A DNA stretch of 64,000 nucleotides from Thermoplasmata archaeon (GTDB lineage Archaea; Thermoplasmatota; Thermoplasmata; Thermoplasmatales; Thermoplasmataceae). The DNA is taken from assembly GCA_021797555.1 (NCBI GenBank), contig JAJZZM010000005.1, forward strand, positions 1 through 64,000, given 5' to 3'. The position numbers and the translations under genes are program-made. This document shows, in pieces, positions 47,270 through 57,046 of this stretch. The notes beneath the pieces were generated by a model. The model had not been told where the DNA came from. It ran no database searches and saw only the letters and a program-made list of their open reading frames with translations. Every line of letters starts with the position of its first letter. Positions within the stretch are counted from its first letter, which is position 1.

Positions 47270-47647
47270 CTAAATTTTCAGTACGATGATATTTGAATTA
47301 TTAATTTTATTAAAATCGGAATCGAGTGTAATAAATTTATTATTATCCTGTAGAGAAATACCGGCAATTAAAATATCATTCTCATTTATTAAATTTCCAG
47401 AATTCCTTAATATTCTAAATATTTCAGCAGACCCTGATGCAGAATTCTTGTCTGGATATACTATATTTATATTTTCAATGAACTCTCCAGGTAATTTATT
47501 TTTTTTATATGAATATTTCAATAATTCATATTCCGAAATGTAAATAATGACAATAATATGGTTTCCTGAATATTCATCCACCGTTTGAATGGTCTTTCAA
47601 TTTCCCTTCAGGTATTCTATTGCAATGCCGGCATCTATAATAATCAC
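47270..47647 (-). pseudogene. vapC: VapC-type PIN toxin with in-frame stop
   Basis: The gene would start at the GTG at 47647 overlapping the antitoxin TGA: VIIIDAGIAIEYLKGN, then a TGA at 47597-47599, and then the same frame resumes KTIQTVDEYSGNHIIVI and continues through NENDILIAGISLQDNNKF, FITLDSDFNKI, to the stop at 47270. The PIN acids Asp5, Glu of ISEYELL, Asp of NDILIAG and Asp of LDSDF are intact, so only the nonsense codon breaks it. It may be a spontaneously inactivated toxin; a restart at the GTG at 47581 would omit the first catalytic Asp. Confidence 0.82.
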
Positions 47648-47865
47648 TGGAATCTGCCCTTATTGTTTTTCCTGTCTTCTGATATGCGTTCTTCCATCCG
47701 GTCCAGTTTTATTTTATCATCTTTCAGTATTCCTGCAAATCGTTTTATGCCCTTCGTGCTATTTTTTAGCAATCTCAATATTATCTCTGAAAATGATTCA
47801 TCCTTATTTTTAACATCCTTTAATTCGAAATATGCCTTATTTGAAAGAGAGACCATTTTTACCAT
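47644..47865 (-). CDS. vapB: VapB-type antitoxin (DUF217-like)
   Basis: A 73-residue antitoxin-like protein. It starts MVKMVSLSNKAYFELKDVKN then DESFSEIILRLLKN, the pattern of the VapB antitoxins once called DUF217, and has a Lys/Arg-rich C-terminal arm. The second Met (47856) is the start more typical of the family. Its stop codon overlaps the toxin start. A 17-bp inverted repeat lies just upstream. Because the toxin carries a stop, the antitoxin may now be an orphan. Confidence 0.82.
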   Translation of the reverse strand: MVKMVSLSNKAYFELKDVKNKDESFSEIILRLLKNSTKGIKRFAGILKDDKIKLDRMEERISEDRKNNKGRFQ

Positions 47866-47873
47866 AATATAGC

Positions 47874-47890
47874 ATACATATACTATGTAT
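47874..47890. promoter_or_regulatory. Inverted repeat before VapB (47865)
   Basis: ATACATA-TAC-TATGTAT on the plus strand is a perfect 7-bp inverted repeat with a 3-base spacer, ending 9 bases upstream of the antitoxin start on the minus strand. It is a plausible operator for the antitoxin. Confidence 0.5.
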
Positions 47891-48153
47891 ATATTTTTTT
47901 GATAATTTATGATATTGCCGAATTGAAAAGAACGTGATATAGAGAAATTAATTCCCGGTACACAAAAAAATATCCGTACAGTAAAAAAATGTTAAAAATA
48001 TGGGTTGGAAGAGAAACTTTATGGCCTATGCCCTGCATTCTATCATATTCATTACCATTATATAATATCAACATGATTTTATATTTAAATATTATATTTT
48101 ATGCCCCTTCCGGATAATAAAATTATTAACCAACCTGATAATACAACTGAATA

Positions 48154-51100
48154 ATGCTTAAAAAAGGAATTTATGAGGAACTGGTAAATTTATGGATAAG
48201 CAGAGAGATCAAGAACAATAAAAACGATAAGATATCTACTGATAAGGTTGAATCTGATGGTTCCTCCAGAATCCTTTCAATTTACCTCGCAGAGAAGCTG
48301 GAGAAGGTCCTTAATAATATGAAGGATAATAATATGAATCTCTCATTAAGGGTAAAATTTGTTAATAAATTGCTGGATAAAATTAACTCATATTCTGGAA
48401 CAAATGAATGCAACGAGATTATTGACCCCCCGGAAATGCTACTTTCGGTGCTGGATAATTCTTATACATCCAAAACCATGAAAAATGCCATGCCCCGGCC
48501 TTCAACATCAATAGCATACAGTTCACTTTTTACCGGATCAATTGCAGAGCCAAGGCTTTATTCGGAGCTCAAATCAGAGATTCTCACATCAGATACTATA
48601 AACATGCTTGTTTCATTTATAAAGTGGAGCGGCCTGCGATTAATATGGGAAGAGCTGAAAGCATTCACTGAGAGGGGAGGAAAACTCAATGTTATTACCA
48701 CAACGTACATGGGTGCCACCGATATTAAATCCATAGAAGAGTTGAGTAAGTTAAGCAATACAGCAATAAAAATATCCTACGACACTAAAAATACGAGGCT
48801 ACATGCAAAAACCTATATTTTTATCAGAAAGACAGGTTTTTCTACTGCCTATGTCGGTTCCTCAAATCTTTCAAATGCCGCAATATCAGGTGGCCTGGAA
48901 TGGAATGTCAAGGTTGCAGGAAAAGATATGCCGGAGATGCTTAACAAAATTCAGGAAACATTTGAGACCTACTGGCATTCTGAAAGCTTTACAGAATATA
49001 CTGTGGAACAATCGGATGATCTCAAAAGGGCTTTAAGTAAGGAAATAAACAAAAATAGTGAACCAGAATATATTTTTGATATAAAGCCCTATGACTATCA
49101 GTCAAAAATCCTTGATGAACTGGATGCAGACAGGAAACTAAGGGGGAATTACAGAAACCTTGTTGTTTCAGCAACCGGAACTGGAAAAACAGTAATATCT
49201 GCATTTGATTATGCCAGGTTCGCAAAATCCAATCCCGGCAGGAGTAGGTTATTATTCATTGCACACAGGGAGGAAATACTGAAGCAGAGCCTCCAGTGCT
49301 TCAGGAGTGTACTAAGGGACTTTAACTTCGGTGATCTGTATACCGGGAATTATAAACCAATATCTATGGACCATTTATTTATGTCCGTGCAGACCTTTAA
49401 TTCAATCAGACCTGACCTGGCACTGGAAAAAAATTATTATAATTTTATAGTTATAGATGAATTCCATCATGCACCTGCCAAATCATATCAGCCAATTTTA
49501 GAGCATTTTGAACCCGAAATACTGCTTGGCCTTACTGCAACGCCTGAAAGGATGGATGGCAGGGATATACTAAAATATTTCAATAATCACATTACTTCCG
49601 AAATTCGGCTACCGGAGGCCATTGATAGGGGAATTTTAAGCCCTTTCCAGTATTTCGGTGTAACCGACTCGGTTGATCTTGATGCTGTTTCCTGGAAAAA
49701 TGGTGCGTACGATTCAGTGGAACTGGAGAGGCTGTATACAGGCAGTGAGAGCATATCCGAAGAACGGGCAGCCTTAATCAAGGATGCGACAGAGAGATAT
49801 ATATCCAGTATGAATGATTTAAAAGGGCTCGGTTTTTGTGTTTCGGTCGCACATGCCGGATATATGGCTGATTATTTTAATAGAAATGGGATAAGTGCCA
49901 TAGCCTTAACCGGTAATTCTGGCCCGGATGAAAGAAATACAGCCCATAAAAAACTGCGTTCCGGAGAAGTAAAGATCATTTTTACTGTTGATATCTATAA
50001 TGAGGGGATTGATATTCCTGAAATAAATACAATACTGTTTCTCAGGCCAACGGAAAGCCTCACAGTATTTATTCAGCAACTTGGGCGTGGCCTAAGGTTA
50101 TCAATGGGAAAAGAATGCCTGACGGTCCTTGATTTTGTCGGAAGGTCAAATGCAAAGTATAATTTTGCAGGGAAATTTCTGGCCCTTGTACGTAACCGTG
50201 GGACCTCAATAAAGGATGAAATCATATCGGGATTTATAGACCTCCCCAGGGGATGTTATATCGAGCTGGAAAGAAAGGCCCAGGATTATATCCTTGAGAA
50301 TATTAAAAAATCATATTCATCCAGAAATGTATTGATTTCGAGAATACGGGGATTCAGAAATAATTCAGGAATTCCTCTCACACTCCAAAATTTTATGGAA
50401 TTTGAGCATCTTAATCCGGGAGATATTTATATTAGGGGTAATTTTTCGAGATTATGTGTATTGGCGGGAATCAGAAAAGATTTTCATGAGGATATGGAGG
50501 AAACTTTAACAAAGGCAATGAAAAGAATATGTCAGATCAATTCGTATTCATGGATAAAAACATTGCTGGAAAAGATTATAATTCCAGGAATTGTTTCTAT
50601 TAAAGGACTTACAAATGAAGAACTCAGAATGGCCGATATGTTTTATTACACAATATGGAATAAGCCTATCATGGAATCCGGTTTCTCAGACTCCATCGAT
50701 GCACTGAATTCTCTGAAAAAATATCCGGTTATCTATTCTGAATTAAATGAACTCCTTGAATATCTGATTTCAAAAATTAATTTTGTGGAGGAGGCACCAT
50801 CTAACAGATCTATACTTCCTTTGAAGATATATAGTTCATATTCAAGAAACCAGATCCTTGCGGCAATGGGAGTAGAAAATCCAACTTCCGTCCGTGAAGG
50901 CGTAAAATATATTCCAGAAAAACACATGGATACACTCTTTGTAACTCTCAACAAATCAGAGAAATACTACTCTTCAACAACGATGTACAAAGACTATGCA
51001 ATTGATCAGACTGCATTCCACTGGGAAACACAGAGCACGGTTTCCCTAAAATCTCCAACGGCAATAAGGTATTTTGGTTCGCCGGAAAATGGCAATACTG

Positions 51101-51279
51101 TACTGTTATTTGTAAGGGAATATAAAGAAAATCTTCTTGGTGCATCACCTTATATATTCCTCGGAAGCGTAAGGCATAAAAGCCATAGTGGCAGTAATCC
51201 TGTGAGTATAATCTGGGAAATGGAAAACCCTATACCCAGAAAGTATCTTGAAACGGTAAATAATATGCTTCCAGCGTAA
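48154..51279 (+). CDS. PLD-like nuclease/SF2 helicase with DUF3427 domain
   Basis: A 1041-residue protein. An N-terminal helical part (1-110) precedes a phospholipase D-like domain with LHAKTYIFI (His217, Lys219) and YVGSSNLSNAAISGG near 233-247. An SF2 helicase follows: Walker A SATGTGKT (Lys345), DEFHH as VIDEFHHAPA, motif III GLTATPERMDG, and motif VI QQLGRGLRL. The C-terminal 250 residues match DUF3427 (SRNQILAAMGVENPTSVREG and KSHSGSNPVSIIWEMENP). Proteins with this plan are found in bacterial and archaeal defence-associated loci; they probably bind and cut DNA using ATP. It stands alone with its own promoter region and no methylase next to it. Confidence 0.88.
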   Translation: MLKKGIYEELVNLWISREIKNNKNDKISTDKVESDGSSRILSIYLAEKLEKVLNNMKDNNMNLSLRVKFVNKLLDKINSYSGTNECNEIIDPPEMLLSVLDNSYTSKTMKNAMPRPSTSIAYSSLFTGSIAEPRLYSELKSEILTSDTINMLVSFIKWSGLRLIWEELKAFTERGGKLNVITTTYMGATDIKSIEELSKLSNTAIKISYDTKNTRLHAKTYIFIRKTGFSTAYVGSSNLSNAAISGGLEWNVKVAGKDMPEMLNKIQETFETYWHSESFTEYTVEQSDDLKRALSKEINKNSEPEYIFDIKPYDYQSKILDELDADRKLRGNYRNLVVSATGTGKTVISAFDYARFAKSNPGRSRLLFIAHREEILKQSLQCFRSVLRDFNFGDLYTGNYKPISMDHLFMSVQTFNSIRPDLALEKNYYNFIVIDEFHHAPAKSYQPILEHFEPEILLGLTATPERMDGRDILKYFNNHITSEIRLPEAIDRGILSPFQYFGVTDSVDLDAVSWKNGAYDSVELERLYTGSESISEERAALIKDATERYISSMNDLKGLGFCVSVAHAGYMADYFNRNGISAIALTGNSGPDERNTAHKKLRSGEVKIIFTVDIYNEGIDIPEINTILFLRPTESLTVFIQQLGRGLRLSMGKECLTVLDFVGRSNAKYNFAGKFLALVRNRGTSIKDEIISGFIDLPRGCYIELERKAQDYILENIKKSYSSRNVLISRIRGFRNNSGIPLTLQNFMEFEHLNPGDIYIRGNFSRLCVLAGIRKDFHEDMEETLTKAMKRICQINSYSWIKTLLEKIIIPGIVSIKGLTNEELRMADMFYYTIWNKPIMESGFSDSIDALNSLKKYPVIYSELNELLEYLISKINFVEEAPSNRSILPLKIYSSYSRNQILAAMGVENPTSVREGVKYIPEKHMDTLFVTLNKSEKYYSSTTMYKDYAIDQTAFHWETQSTVSLKSPTAIRYFGSPENGNTVLLFVREYKENLLGASPYIFLGSVRHKSHSGSNPVSIIWEMENPIPRKYLETVNNMLPA

Positions 51280-51867
51280 TTATATATAATAGTGCAGGTC
51301 AACACCATTTATTTTGCGGTACCCTGGCAAAATTAAAATTTTATTTTAAATTAAATAAATAACTAGAATATTTTAAGTGGGAAAAAATAAACCGTGTGAT
51401 AGAATATTCCGCAGTTCTGATATTATGGAAATGGTTATAGCCTATATAAAACATAATAAAGGACTATTTATGCTGTCCATCCTATACACAGGAAAAATCT
51501 GGCAATCAATTGAATTGGAATTCCTGAAATACATATTCTATCAGGCACGGATATGTTAATAAGAATTACTATGGTTTCATACCTATGTGTTCATTTACTG
51601 ATATACACAGGCATCCAGCTTCCGGAATATATTTTGGATTATATCAAGAATAGTGATTGAGATAAATAGTGATTGGGATCAGGTGGTAAGTACTGTACAG
51701 GAAGTATCATGAAAAAAGTTTAAGCATCTTTAAATTATTAAAGATGACAACTTCCAAAGATGGATGTTAACACTGTTAACAGAAATCTTAACCTGAATGG
51801 CACTGAGTAGAAAATATATTCTAAAATATTCTATGGATTTATTTAGAATAAAAATTTAAATTAAGGC
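51280..51867. other. Intergenic stretch, no confident gene
   Basis: About 590 bases after the helicase. A 60-codon frame at 51377-51559 and a 29-codon frame at 51570-51659 do not resemble known proteins. The segment is somewhat less AT-rich than typical spacers here, so it may be an eroded gene. Confidence 0.4.
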
Positions 51868-53040
51868 TTATTCTGCTCTTTCTATTATAGCCCCATTGGC
51901 CATTCCACCGCCCTCGCATATGGCTATTAATCCGTATTTATATTTTTTATTTTCCATTATATTAAGCATTGTTGATAATATCCTTGTGCCGGTTGCTCCC
52001 AATGGATGCCCCAGTGCTACCGCGCCACCATTGACATTTACCTTATCATGGCCTACCTTCAATTCCTTTTCCCATGCAAGCACGACGGATGCAAATGCTT
52101 CATTTACCTCGAAAACATCAATATCTTCCATAGCCAATCCTGTTCTTTTCAGTACTTTTTCGGTAACCGGAATTGGACCGGTCAGCATGGTTACAGGATC
52201 AACACCAACTGCTGCAACGCTCTTTATTACCGCCCTTGGCTTCAAATTATACCTGTTTACAGCATTTTCTGATGCCAGTATTCCCACACTTGCCCCATCT
52301 GATATCTGGCTGGCATTTCCGGCCGTAACCATTTTCAGATTCGGAAATGCAGGCGGGAGTTCGTTCATTCTTTCCAGGTCAGGCTTTTCTCTGACACCCT
52401 GGTCATAATCCAGAATGGTATTTCCATTATATTTTACCGGAATCATTTCTTTTTTGAATAGATTTCTTGCATTGGATGCCCTCAGGTGGCTTTCATAACT
52501 CATAAGATCCATATCTTTTCGTGATATTTTGAATTTTTTTGCTATGAGTTCAGCACCGTATGCCTGATTAAACCATTCATCTCCCAAATTATACCTTTTT
52601 CTTAATCCATCTGTTATGGGATTTTCTTTTTCTATGGTACTGAGCATTGGTACCCGGGTCATGGATTCTACCCCGCTTGCCAGGGCAATATCATAATCTC
52701 CTGATATTATTCCATTCCTTACAAATTCCAGAGCCTGCAGGCTTGATCCGCACTGCCTGTCAATCGACACTCCTGGCACAGATTCTGGCAATCCGGCAGA
52801 TAGCCATGCATTTCTTGCTATGTTTCCTCCCTGATTACCGGTCTGGCTCACGCAGCCTGTTATGAATTCATCCACATTTTCAGGATTTATTGAATTAATA
52901 TTAAGCACTTCACTGACAAGGTTTCCCAGGAGATCAACAGGATGAATATCCTTCAGTGCACCATTTCTTTTACCTACCGGGGTTCTCTTCGCATCTATAA
53001 TGTAGACATCTGGAATACTGTTATACATATGAAGTTGCAT
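51868..53040 (-). CDS. Thiolase (acetyl-CoA acyltransferase)
   Basis: A 390-residue thiolase of normal length. The nucleophilic Cys is in SIDRQCGSSLQALEF near residue 92, the GHPLGATGTRI segment holds the conserved His, and CEGGGMANG near the C-terminus contains the second active-site Cys (normally CIGGGQG). It condenses or cleaves acetoacetyl-CoA or longer 3-ketoacyl-CoA, in fatty acid breakdown or mevalonate supply. The presence of intact N-terminal strand DVYIIDAKRTPVGKRNGAL argues for a degradative thiolase. The start is either 53040 or the Met four codons later. It is monocistronic. Confidence 0.93.
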   Translation of the reverse strand: MQLHMYNSIPDVYIIDAKRTPVGKRNGALKDIHPVDLLGNLVSEVLNINSINPENVDEFITGCVSQTGNQGGNIARNAWLSAGLPESVPGVSIDRQCGSSLQALEFVRNGIISGDYDIALASGVESMTRVPMLSTIEKENPITDGLRKRYNLGDEWFNQAYGAELIAKKFKISRKDMDLMSYESHLRASNARNLFKKEMIPVKYNGNTILDYDQGVREKPDLERMNELPPAFPNLKMVTAGNASQISDGASVGILASENAVNRYNLKPRAVIKSVAAVGVDPVTMLTGPIPVTEKVLKRTGLAMEDIDVFEVNEAFASVVLAWEKELKVGHDKVNVNGGAVALGHPLGATGTRILSTMLNIMENKKYKYGLIAICEGGGMANGAIIERAE

Positions 53041-53614
53041 TTCCTATTGGTTTTTATATTTTCCTTAATGGCATTAAATCAGTGTAATAATGCAATAGAA
53101 ATTATAACATGGCTTGATTAAAATAGCCAACGAAACCTGTAACTGTAAATTATGCTTTATGTGCCTGTGGAAAAATATATTGGAGAGTGAATGTTAAATA
53201 TACAATATTATGGATAAAAAAATTGGAATTATTTTTCCAACTGGTGCCGTCAAAACTGAATTTCTGCTAAGATTGCTAAAATCAAAAAAACGGGCTGATT
53301 GCATATTTCAACAGTGAAGCTGTACAGCAACTTTCCGTTAAAATAGAACCGGAAACAATATTGGAATAGATAAATTCCACGGAAAGTATAAAATGTCTGT
53401 TTTCCACAGAGATTATTGTGAGCTACATCATACCAAAGCATAGAGGATTCCTTATGGTGACGGCACGCCTGATATAAAGAAATTAATTATATCAAGGAAA
53501 ATATTTGGAAAGGAATTCAGTCCGTAGGTTTTTAAAAATATTATTCCATATCTCTACCATAAAATATTATAATAATCATTGCTTCGAATAGATATTATAA
53601 TTTATAAAATTATT
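53041..53614. other. Intergenic stretch with weak relic frames
   Basis: About 570 bases. A short frame from 53211 reads MDKKIGIIFPTGAVKTEFLL and ends after 35 codons; later segments carry other frames broken by stops. It may be a decayed gene but I cannot identify it. Confidence 0.35.
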
Positions 53615-53959
53615 TCAGGACAGACTTACTTTTTCCACATCTCCGGAAACGTTTTCAACCACAACTGCAGTTCCATATGCAACAATTTCTGTCATAACCT
53701 GACCTATATCTGATGAGTCAAATCTCATTTCAATTACAGCATTGGCTCCAATTTCAGAGGCGGCCTGGCTTAATCTGGACAGTGCCGTTGACCTGGCATC
53801 TGAGAGCATTTTAGTATACTCTTTAATTTCGCCTCCACCCAGAGACCTTAATCCTGCCATAATATTTCCTCCTATTCCCCTGCTTCGTACTGTAATTCCC
53901 CATATTGGCCCTATAACCTTTGAAATTGATTTTCCCGGCACGTAATTAGTTGTTACCAT
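53615..53959 (-). CDS. YbjQ/DUF74 family protein
   Basis: A 114-residue protein from the ATG at 53959 (MVTTNYVPGKSISKVIGPIW). The family pattern is complete: VIGPIWGITVRSRGIGGNI, GLRSLGGGEIKEYTKMLSDA, then SEIGANAVIEMRFDSS and IVAYGTAV. YbjQ proteins form pentamers and were once called heavy-metal-binding; the true role is uncertain. A longer GTG start at 54007 is possible but the added residues do not match the family. It is monocistronic. Confidence 0.88.
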   Translation of the reverse strand: MVTTNYVPGKSISKVIGPIWGITVRSRGIGGNIMAGLRSLGGGEIKEYTKMLSDARSTALSRLSQAASEIGANAVIEMRFDSSDIGQVMTEIVAYGTAVVVENVSGDVEKVSLS

Positions 53960-54375
53960 TATTATTTCATCCACTCTATCATCTCTGTTCCCATTACTGT
54001 AGAACACAACTTTATAATATGGATATTAATAAATTTATCTCGATAATATTGAATTTATAATTGTTGTGCAGGCAATTATTATCTCTTCCAGAGCTGATAT
54101 GTTTATATTGCCATATTCCATATTTTTATTGCCTTTTGAGTTCAAAGAGATATTCCTCCCTGTTATTTAATGACCATATGATTACCAACATGGAGTTTAT
54201 ATTTACACATACTATTATACACAACCTTTCTCAACACGGGAGGAAGTAGTATACCATTACAATTATGGGATAATGCATGATTCACTATCATTTAATGGTA
54301 ATGTAGTTACACCTGCTATGCATATAAAGAATAGATAATAATATTAATAAATAGTTTATTGATAAAACTTTATAA
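53960..54375. other. Intergenic stretch, no gene seen
   Basis: About 415 bases between two minus-strand genes. It should contain the promoter of the YbjQ gene. A 62-codon frame on the plus strand (54061-54249) has no family resemblance. Nothing else stands out. Confidence 0.4.
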
Positions 54376-55191
54376 TCATCTAAAAACATCTTCCAGTGAG
54401 TACTGACCCCTTATATCAGATTTTTCGTAAATCCTTTCAAGAATTAATGTAATAATTATGATGCATATTATCCATAGAATCAAAAATAAAAATACATAAT
54501 ATATATTTACTGTAAATGGATAATAGCTTATTACACCGTTTCCAAGCAAAGAATATAATGATAATGTAAATTCTTCATTAAATGGGGATACATAAATTAA
54601 ATTTTTTTCTGGAATTCTGAAAATTTGCAATGCAAGTACAAATATAAATACCAATATCATAGGTATTTCAGATGCAAATTTCAACGCCTTAACCTGTTTT
54701 AATAATGTAAAAATATAGGACATTAATATTCCAAGTGTTATATAGAATGCAGATATTAGTATAACTACAATTATAAGGAAAAGTGGTTTTTCTATTTTTA
54801 TTGACCCAAATCTAAATAGGAATATTAATAGCGATGATATTATTGAAAAGATAGCAACAGATAAACCAAATGTTATGGATGATAATACTGTGCTTATTCC
54901 TATTTCATGGCTCCTTGGACTATCAAACCTTATAATATATGGAGATGATAAATTTGTTGATACAGTATAAAATATAACAGATGTTGAAACAATGCTTATC
55001 CCGAATAAAAGTATAAATGATAAATATGATGATTCAACGCCATAAAGACTTGATTTGGCTGGATACGGAAAGGCATATGCATATATAAATATCCATATTA
55101 AAACAAAGCCAAAACTCCAGAATAATGATGTGCTGTTCCTAAAATATGTTTTTACCCCAATTTTATATAATGTTAAAATCATTAAAATCAC
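54376..55191 (-). CDS. ABC-2-type transporter permease
   Basis: A 271-residue membrane protein with six hydrophobic segments: about residues 20-40, 52-75, 100-125, 130-160, 175-195 and 228-252. The first helix is preceded by a short amphipathic stretch (TYFRNSTSLFWSFGFV), the usual N-terminus of ABC-2 permeases. Its start codon immediately follows the stop codon of the ATPase gene, so the two form an exporter. A membrane protein and winged-helix regulator lie divergently upstream. The exported compound is unknown. Confidence 0.82.
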   Translation of the reverse strand: MILMILTLYKIGVKTYFRNSTSLFWSFGFVLIWIFIYAYAFPYPAKSSLYGVESSYLSFILLFGISIVSTSVIFYTVSTNLSSPYIIRFDSPRSHEIGISTVLSSITFGLSVAIFSIISSLLIFLFRFGSIKIEKPLFLIIVVILISAFYITLGILMSYIFTLLKQVKALKFASEIPMILVFIFVLALQIFRIPEKNLIYVSPFNEEFTLSLYSLLGNGVISYYPFTVNIYYVFLFLILWIICIIIITLILERIYEKSDIRGQYSLEDVFR

Positions 55192-55980
55192 CTAATATAA
55201 ATACAGCAAATCCTCAATTTTATTTATCGGTCTTGAATTTTCATCCTTTTCCTGTGTAATATAAATAATTTTATCATCATTTTTTATTTCCATAATTGAT
55301 GGACCAGATAATTTTTCGCTTATATATAATGAAAATATTTTATTTCCCGGTATTATTTTTCCATAAAGTTTTCCGTCAAGCATTATACTTAAAGTGGAAT
55401 TTTTTATCAGGTTAATAAGGCTTAAATCATGTGATGTTATTAAAAATGAATCGTTTCTTGAGTTTATTAGGTCTATAAATAATTTGCTTCTTTTTGGATC
55501 AACATCACTTACAGGTTCATCCAGAATTGTAATTTTTGATTTCGGGGCAAGTGCAATTATATCATATATTAATTTCTCCTGCCCTGTTGAAAGTTTGGAA
55601 ATTTTATTATTTATTATCTCATATAAATTAAAATATTTTAATAATAAAAAACCATTTTCCGGATTAACGGATTTTAATTCCATATGATATTTTATAAATT
55701 CTTTTACCCTTAAATCTCCAGATAGATGTAGGGCATCCTTCAAATTTGTGGATAAATCTGTATAATTCCTTATATTCTCAACATAATTATTATCTACCTG
55801 TATTTTATTATCGGTTTTTAATATTCCTGCAATGCATTTAAGCATTGTTGTTTTGCCTGCGCCATTGCTTCCTATAATTATATTTTTTTCATTTTCATTT
55901 AAATTAAAGTTTATTTTGTTTAGTGTATTTTTATTAATGCTGAAAAAATAGTTTAAATCTTTTATATTTATTAGATTCAT
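55192..55980 (-). CDS. ABC transporter ATP-binding protein (exporter type)
   Basis: A 262-residue ATPase. Walker A is GSNGAGKTT near residue 38, the signature LSTGQEKLIYD is slightly off LSGGQ, and Walker B is KITILDEPVSDVD, followed by the switch His in LITSHDLSL. The pattern fits the CcmA-like ATPases that partner ABC-2 permeases. It is the first gene of a two-gene operon with the permease (no gap). It is divergent from the 56074 gene, sharing the promoter region 55981-56073. Confidence 0.9.
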   Translation of the reverse strand: MNLINIKDLNYFFSINKNTLNKINFNLNENEKNIIIGSNGAGKTTMLKCIAGILKTDNKIQVDNNYVENIRNYTDLSTNLKDALHLSGDLRVKEFIKYHMELKSVNPENGFLLLKYFNLYEIINNKISKLSTGQEKLIYDIIALAPKSKITILDEPVSDVDPKRSKLFIDLINSRNDSFLITSHDLSLINLIKNSTLSIMLDGKLYGKIIPGNKIFSLYISEKLSGPSIMEIKNDDKIIYITQEKDENSRPINKIEDLLYLY

Positions 55981-56073
55981 AATTATGTATTATATTATTA
56001 TTAAAATAATATAAGCAAAGTTCAGTTTTTGAACATAATAAAAGTAGATATAATATATTTATATTTCTATTTA

Positions 56074-56754
56074 ATGGATAATATAAATACAGATAAAATA
56101 ATAAATATTAATAAAAAGGTTATAAATTTTGAAAGATTTATTATAAGAAGAACATACGGTTTATATTATTTAATATGGGCACTGGCATTTTCTGGATTTG
56201 AGATAATTCCTATTATTGTTTTGGGTTTTTATTATAATAAAAATTTAATGGAATTATATATTTTATATTTTATAGCTTATTTTATAATAATTATAATTGC
56301 AGTTAAATTATCAAAAAATCTGTTTTCAAAGGTATATAAAACATATAAATTAAAATATGGATACATAAAGAAAAATAGTAATAATAAAAAATATTTTTAT
56401 GTTTTTACTGCAATGCTAATAATTATAATTTTTTTATATTTTTTTGAAAGGCAATTTTTTTATTATGGTTTATTTGTGTATTTAATTAATATATCAACAG
56501 TTGCCATGGATATTAAAATTCATGGTTACCTTAAATTAAGCTTTGATAAAATTCCATTTGAGGGTTATATAGCTGTATATTCATATCTTTTAAGCTCATT
56601 ACTTACAATGGTTTTCTTTACATTTTCAGTTTTCTTTTTTAAAGGCATTGTTTATTATTCATTTACTATGTGGTTTATTGCAGTTATAGGATGGTTTTTC
56701 TCATCATTTTATGCAATTTACCATGCGCCTGATGAGGTAGTTTGTGATGAATGA
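56074..56754 (+). CDS. Membrane protein upstream of winged-helix regulator
   Basis: A 226-residue membrane protein with about six helices (YYLIWALAFSGFEIIPIIVLG, IAYFIIIIIAVKL, IFLYFFERQFFYYGLFVYLI, YSYLLSSLLTMVFFTFSVFF and others). I chose the ATG at 56074 because a TATATTTATATTT box lies about 20 bases upstream; a TTG 15 codons earlier is possible. It overlaps the regulator gene by 8 bases, so the two are translated together. It is divergent from the ABC exporter, and the four genes may form one control and export unit. Family not recognised. Confidence 0.75.
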   Translation: MDNINTDKIININKKVINFERFIIRRTYGLYYLIWALAFSGFEIIPIIVLGFYYNKNLMELYILYFIAYFIIIIIAVKLSKNLFSKVYKTYKLKYGYIKKNSNNKKYFYVFTAMLIIIIFLYFFERQFFYYGLFVYLINISTVAMDIKIHGYLKLSFDKIPFEGYIAVYSYLLSSLLTMVFFTFSVFFFKGIVYYSFTMWFIAVIGWFFSSFYAIYHAPDEVVCDE

Positions 56755-57046
56755 ACTTGATGATTTAAAATCATTGCTTAATAATGAGGCATTGAAATCA
56801 TCATTAAGAATATTAATAATTATATCACTTGCAATAAATGATAAATTATATTTTACCGATTTATTAAATTTAACAGGCGCGGGCAAGGGTAGTTTAAGCA
56901 ATCATTTGGATATTTTAAAAAAATACGGATATATCAAGGATAAAATGGTTTTTACAGTATCCGGTCCGAGAAGGATGGTATATATAACTGATAATGGAAA
57001 AAAATTCTATGAAATATATATAAAATTAATATCAAAATTAAAATAA
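56747..57046 (+). CDS. Winged-helix transcription regulator (HTH_34-like)
   Basis: A 99-residue winged-helix protein. The recognition region is LYFTDLLNLTGAGKGSLSNH followed by LDILKKYGYIKDKMVF, and the wing is GPRRMVYITDNGKKFYEIY. This matches the PF13601-type regulators often co-encoded with a membrane protein and an ABC exporter. It starts at the ATG at 56747 inside the preceding gene. It probably represses the divergent ABC operon or its own. Confidence 0.85.
   Translation: MNELDDLKSLLNNEALKSSLRILIIISLAINDKLYFTDLLNLTGAGKGSLSNHLDILKKYGYIKDKMVFTVSGPRRMVYITDNGKKFYEIYIKLISKLK

Noticed and set aside
51377-51559. 60-codon frame after the helicase gene
   Set aside because: It begins at a GTG, has no recognisable domain and its upstream region lacks a clear promoter.
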